Origin: JBBRMW01 sp038239365
GTDB taxonomy: Bacteria; Chloroflexota; Anaerolineae; Aggregatilineales; UBA2796
Assembly: GCA_038239365.1 (NCBI GenBank)
Contig: JBBSEU010000068.1
Coordinates: 1-21,534 of the forward strand
Length of the DNA: 21,534 nt
Reading direction: 5' to 3'
A model generated the notes under the pieces. It saw only the letters and a program-made list of their open reading frames with translations, did not search any database and was not told where the DNA came from. Positions 21,333-21,534 of this stretch are shown here, in pieces (the stretch's first letter is position 1; every line of letters starts with the position of its first letter). A program made the position numbers and the translations under genes.

Positions 21333-21534
21333 ATGAGTCGTCGGAATTGTTTTGTTCCACTGCTTTTTTTGTGCTCAGCAGGCGCGCTGTTCGCCGCTTC
21401 GAACCCATTTACCAATGGCCCCGAGAGTCCTGAGACTTTTCGGCTGGAAATCACCGGGTCCGCCTGGCTGACTGCACCCGCCGGCAACTTCACGGCGGAT
21501 GGGACACCTATCGACCTAGTGAGGGATCTGGGCG
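21333..21534 (+). CDS. Start of an exported beta-barrel-like protein, 3' end outside window
   Basis: The open frame from ATG 21333 to the edge (67 codons) begins with a signal peptide (MSRRNCFVPLLFLCSAGALF, then AAS) and continues into TFRLEITGSAWLTAP and ADGTPIDLVRDLG, which resembles the first strands of outer-membrane beta-barrel proteins of diderm bacteria. No clear ribosome binding site precedes it. An outer-membrane protein would not fit a Chloroflexota (monoderm) genome, which is one reason to suspect the right end of the window. Confidence 0.55.
   Translation, partial: MSRRNCFVPLLFLCSAGALFAASNPFTNGPESPETFRLEITGSAWLTAPAGNFTADGTPIDLVRDLG

Noticed and set aside
21200..21493. 97-codon minus-strand open frame at the right end
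   Set aside because: Competes with the plus-strand frame that begins with a clear signal peptide; low-quality composition and no ribosome binding site.

Overview
The window looks like a chromosomal contig from a Chloroflexota (Anaerolineae-type) bacterium. That is inferred from protein character: Pro/Thr-rich linkers behind signal or lipoprotein peptides, an FHA-FHA-ABC protein with an N-terminal zinc ribbon, and a two-part regulatory-domain methyltransferase. No rRNA or marker gene confirms it. The last ~0.9 kb, from about 20640, looks foreign to this background. It reads more like Acidobacteriota (outer-membrane beta-barrel start, small conserved membrane protein, NarL-type HTH) and may be an assembly chimera.

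Left end (1-1320, minus strand): the most unusual region. A gene for a Ro60-like TROVE-domain protein (Rsr) runs off the left edge and carries a single-base frameshift. Upstream of it on the same strand lies a tandem array of five Y RNA-like units (651-1244), separated by uniform 17-20 nt linkers, behind one near-consensus sigma70 promoter and ending in a T8 run before the rsr ribosome binding site. All five share the closing stem and the flanking internal-loop motif expected of a Ro-binding stem, but their effector ends differ. Two carry a full YrlA-type tRNA mimic with D-arm, T-arm and capped acceptor stem. One keeps only the T-arm and a GAAA-capped acceptor stem. Two have no tRNA mimic.

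1325-3750: two overlapping minus-strand genes of unknown function, divergent from an XRE-type repressor preceded by three phased dyads, then greA with a leader that holds a promoter, a 15-codon ORF and an intrinsic terminator before the gene.

3752-4643: an IS5-family (IS427-like) insertion sequence with a frameshifted transposase, an in-frame amber codon, imperfect terminal repeats and a TA on each side.

4666-13156: mostly housekeeping or metabolic genes: a regulatory-domain methyltransferase, a secreted clan-A glycoside-hydrolase-like protein, a diheme cytochrome c, a translationally coupled SDR and PRTase-kinase-like fusion pair, a small methyltransferase, and a lipoprotein with an alpha/beta-hydrolase fold that has lost its nucleophile.

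13161-16659: a minus-strand operon for a nucleoside/sugar-type ABC importer (two permeases and a duplicated ATPase) without an adjacent binding protein. 16754-19010: a SnoaL-like protein, a secreted protein of unknown function, tRNA-Pro(GGG) with its own promoter and terminator, and a stand-alone response regulator receiver. 19257-20822: zinc ribbon-FHA-FHA-ABC ATPase whose frame runs abruptly into a LuxR/NarL HTH, followed by a small membrane protein and the start of a secreted beta-barrel-like protein.
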